Shown here in pieces: positions 54,268-54,470 of a stretch of DNA of 54,470 nucleotides. The stretch is from [Clostridium] symbiosum ATCC 14940 (GTDB taxonomy: Bacteria; Bacillota; Clostridia; Lachnospirales; Lachnospiraceae). The number at the start of each line of letters is the position of its first letter. Positions within the stretch are counted from its first letter, which is position 1. The position numbers and the translations under genes are program-made. The stretch spans positions 1 through 54,470 of the forward strand of contig NZ_KE992800.1 of assembly GCF_000466485.1 (NCBI RefSeq), read 5' to 3'. The notes below the pieces were generated by a model. That model ran no database searches. It was not told the DNA's origin and saw only the letters and a list, made by a program, of their open reading frames with translations.

Positions 54268-54470
54268 TTTTAATTTTTGGTAAAACTGCTGATATTTTCG
54301 ATTGGCACACTAAACCGGTGCCTTTTCATGCAATTTTATGTTTCCATATTTCTCTATAAAATAATTTACACTATTTGCTCCATCATGCTATAAGAGACTG
54401 TAAGGTGCGTATAATATTATGTAACAGCCTTTTCTTTGCTGACTTGAAAAAGTAAATTCCAGTGCAAGAC

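Noticed and set aside
1-54470. CRISPR arrays, rRNA genes or insertion sequences
   Set aside because: No regularly spaced direct repeats, no rRNA-like sequence and no transposase were seen.
54142-54470. Replication origin itself at the window's right end
   Set aside because: parS and parA show proximity, but no cluster of DnaA boxes or dnaA gene is visible.

Overview
The window looks like a chromosomal segment of an anaerobic gut-type Firmicute of the Lachnospiraceae / Clostridium clostridioforme-symbiosum kind. The grounds are strong AGGAGG ribosome sites, a V/A-type ATP synthase operon, small conserved clostridial families (likely DUF3881, and DUF4446), EFR1 flavodoxin-ferredoxin, several Old-Yellow-Enzyme flavoproteins and acyl-CoA dehydrogenase/ETF genes. 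The species is an inference. The right end carries soj/parA, parB and a perfect parS site, so it probably lies near the replication origin.

Layout. (1) 1-6.7 kb: most of a filamentous-phage (inovirus) provirus. It has a small membrane protein, major coat with terminator, adsorption protein, small membrane minor coat, Zot-type ATPase, replication initiator and tyrosine integrase. It ends beside the 3' side of a tRNA-Lys gene, and its left end is outside the window. An unusual set of long-looped inverted repeats (arms TTTGTATCTCA / TGAGATACAAA) lies between its genes. (2) 6.8-9.4 kb: tRNA-Lys, trxA, a small ORF, trmB, and a DUF4145-like/SH3 membrane protein. (3) 9.7-22.1 kb: a nine-gene V-type ATPase operon followed after 16 bp by a 1250-residue REC/HD-GYP/PAS/GGDEF protein. 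(4) 22.2-24.6 kb: a Zn/Cd P1B ATPase and ArsR repressor, with operators filling the promoter spacers. (5) 24.7-33.7 kb: two paralogous flavin/Fe-S enoate-type reductases (the second broken by an in-frame TAG) around an AraC regulator, two sodium:solute symporters and a decayed LacI-type regulator. (6) 33.6-39.9 kb: HAD phosphatase, Lit-like lipoprotein acyltransferase, D,D-carboxypeptidase, EFR1 protein with divergent TetR, and a DEDDh exonuclease broken by an in-frame TAA, flanked by two inverted copies of a ~50-bp repeat. (7) 39.9-44.7 kb: a LysR regulator and an orphan histidine kinase between an acyl-CoA dehydrogenase and a chimeric EtfB-symporter gene; both flanking genes carry the same 68-bp promoter/operator block. 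(8) 45-50.1 kb: a SnoaL-like/PAS/GGDEF/GAF/histidine-kinase/REC protein and a degraded chemoreceptor gene. (9) 50.2-54.5 kb: tRNA-Arg, a DUF3881-like gene, a DUF4446 gene, parB, parA and parS.

The flavoenzyme, symporter, acyl-CoA dehydrogenase and ETF genes suggest import and reduction of unsaturated acids or ketones, but several members are broken, so this accessory region seems to be eroding. The strongest candidate for something undescribed is the inovirus repeat system. Two units are exactly 58 bp and two exactly 68 bp, differing by about one helical turn; the two 68-bp units have homologous interiors in opposite orientation; and three genes have a right arm only 11-14 nt upstream of their start codon.
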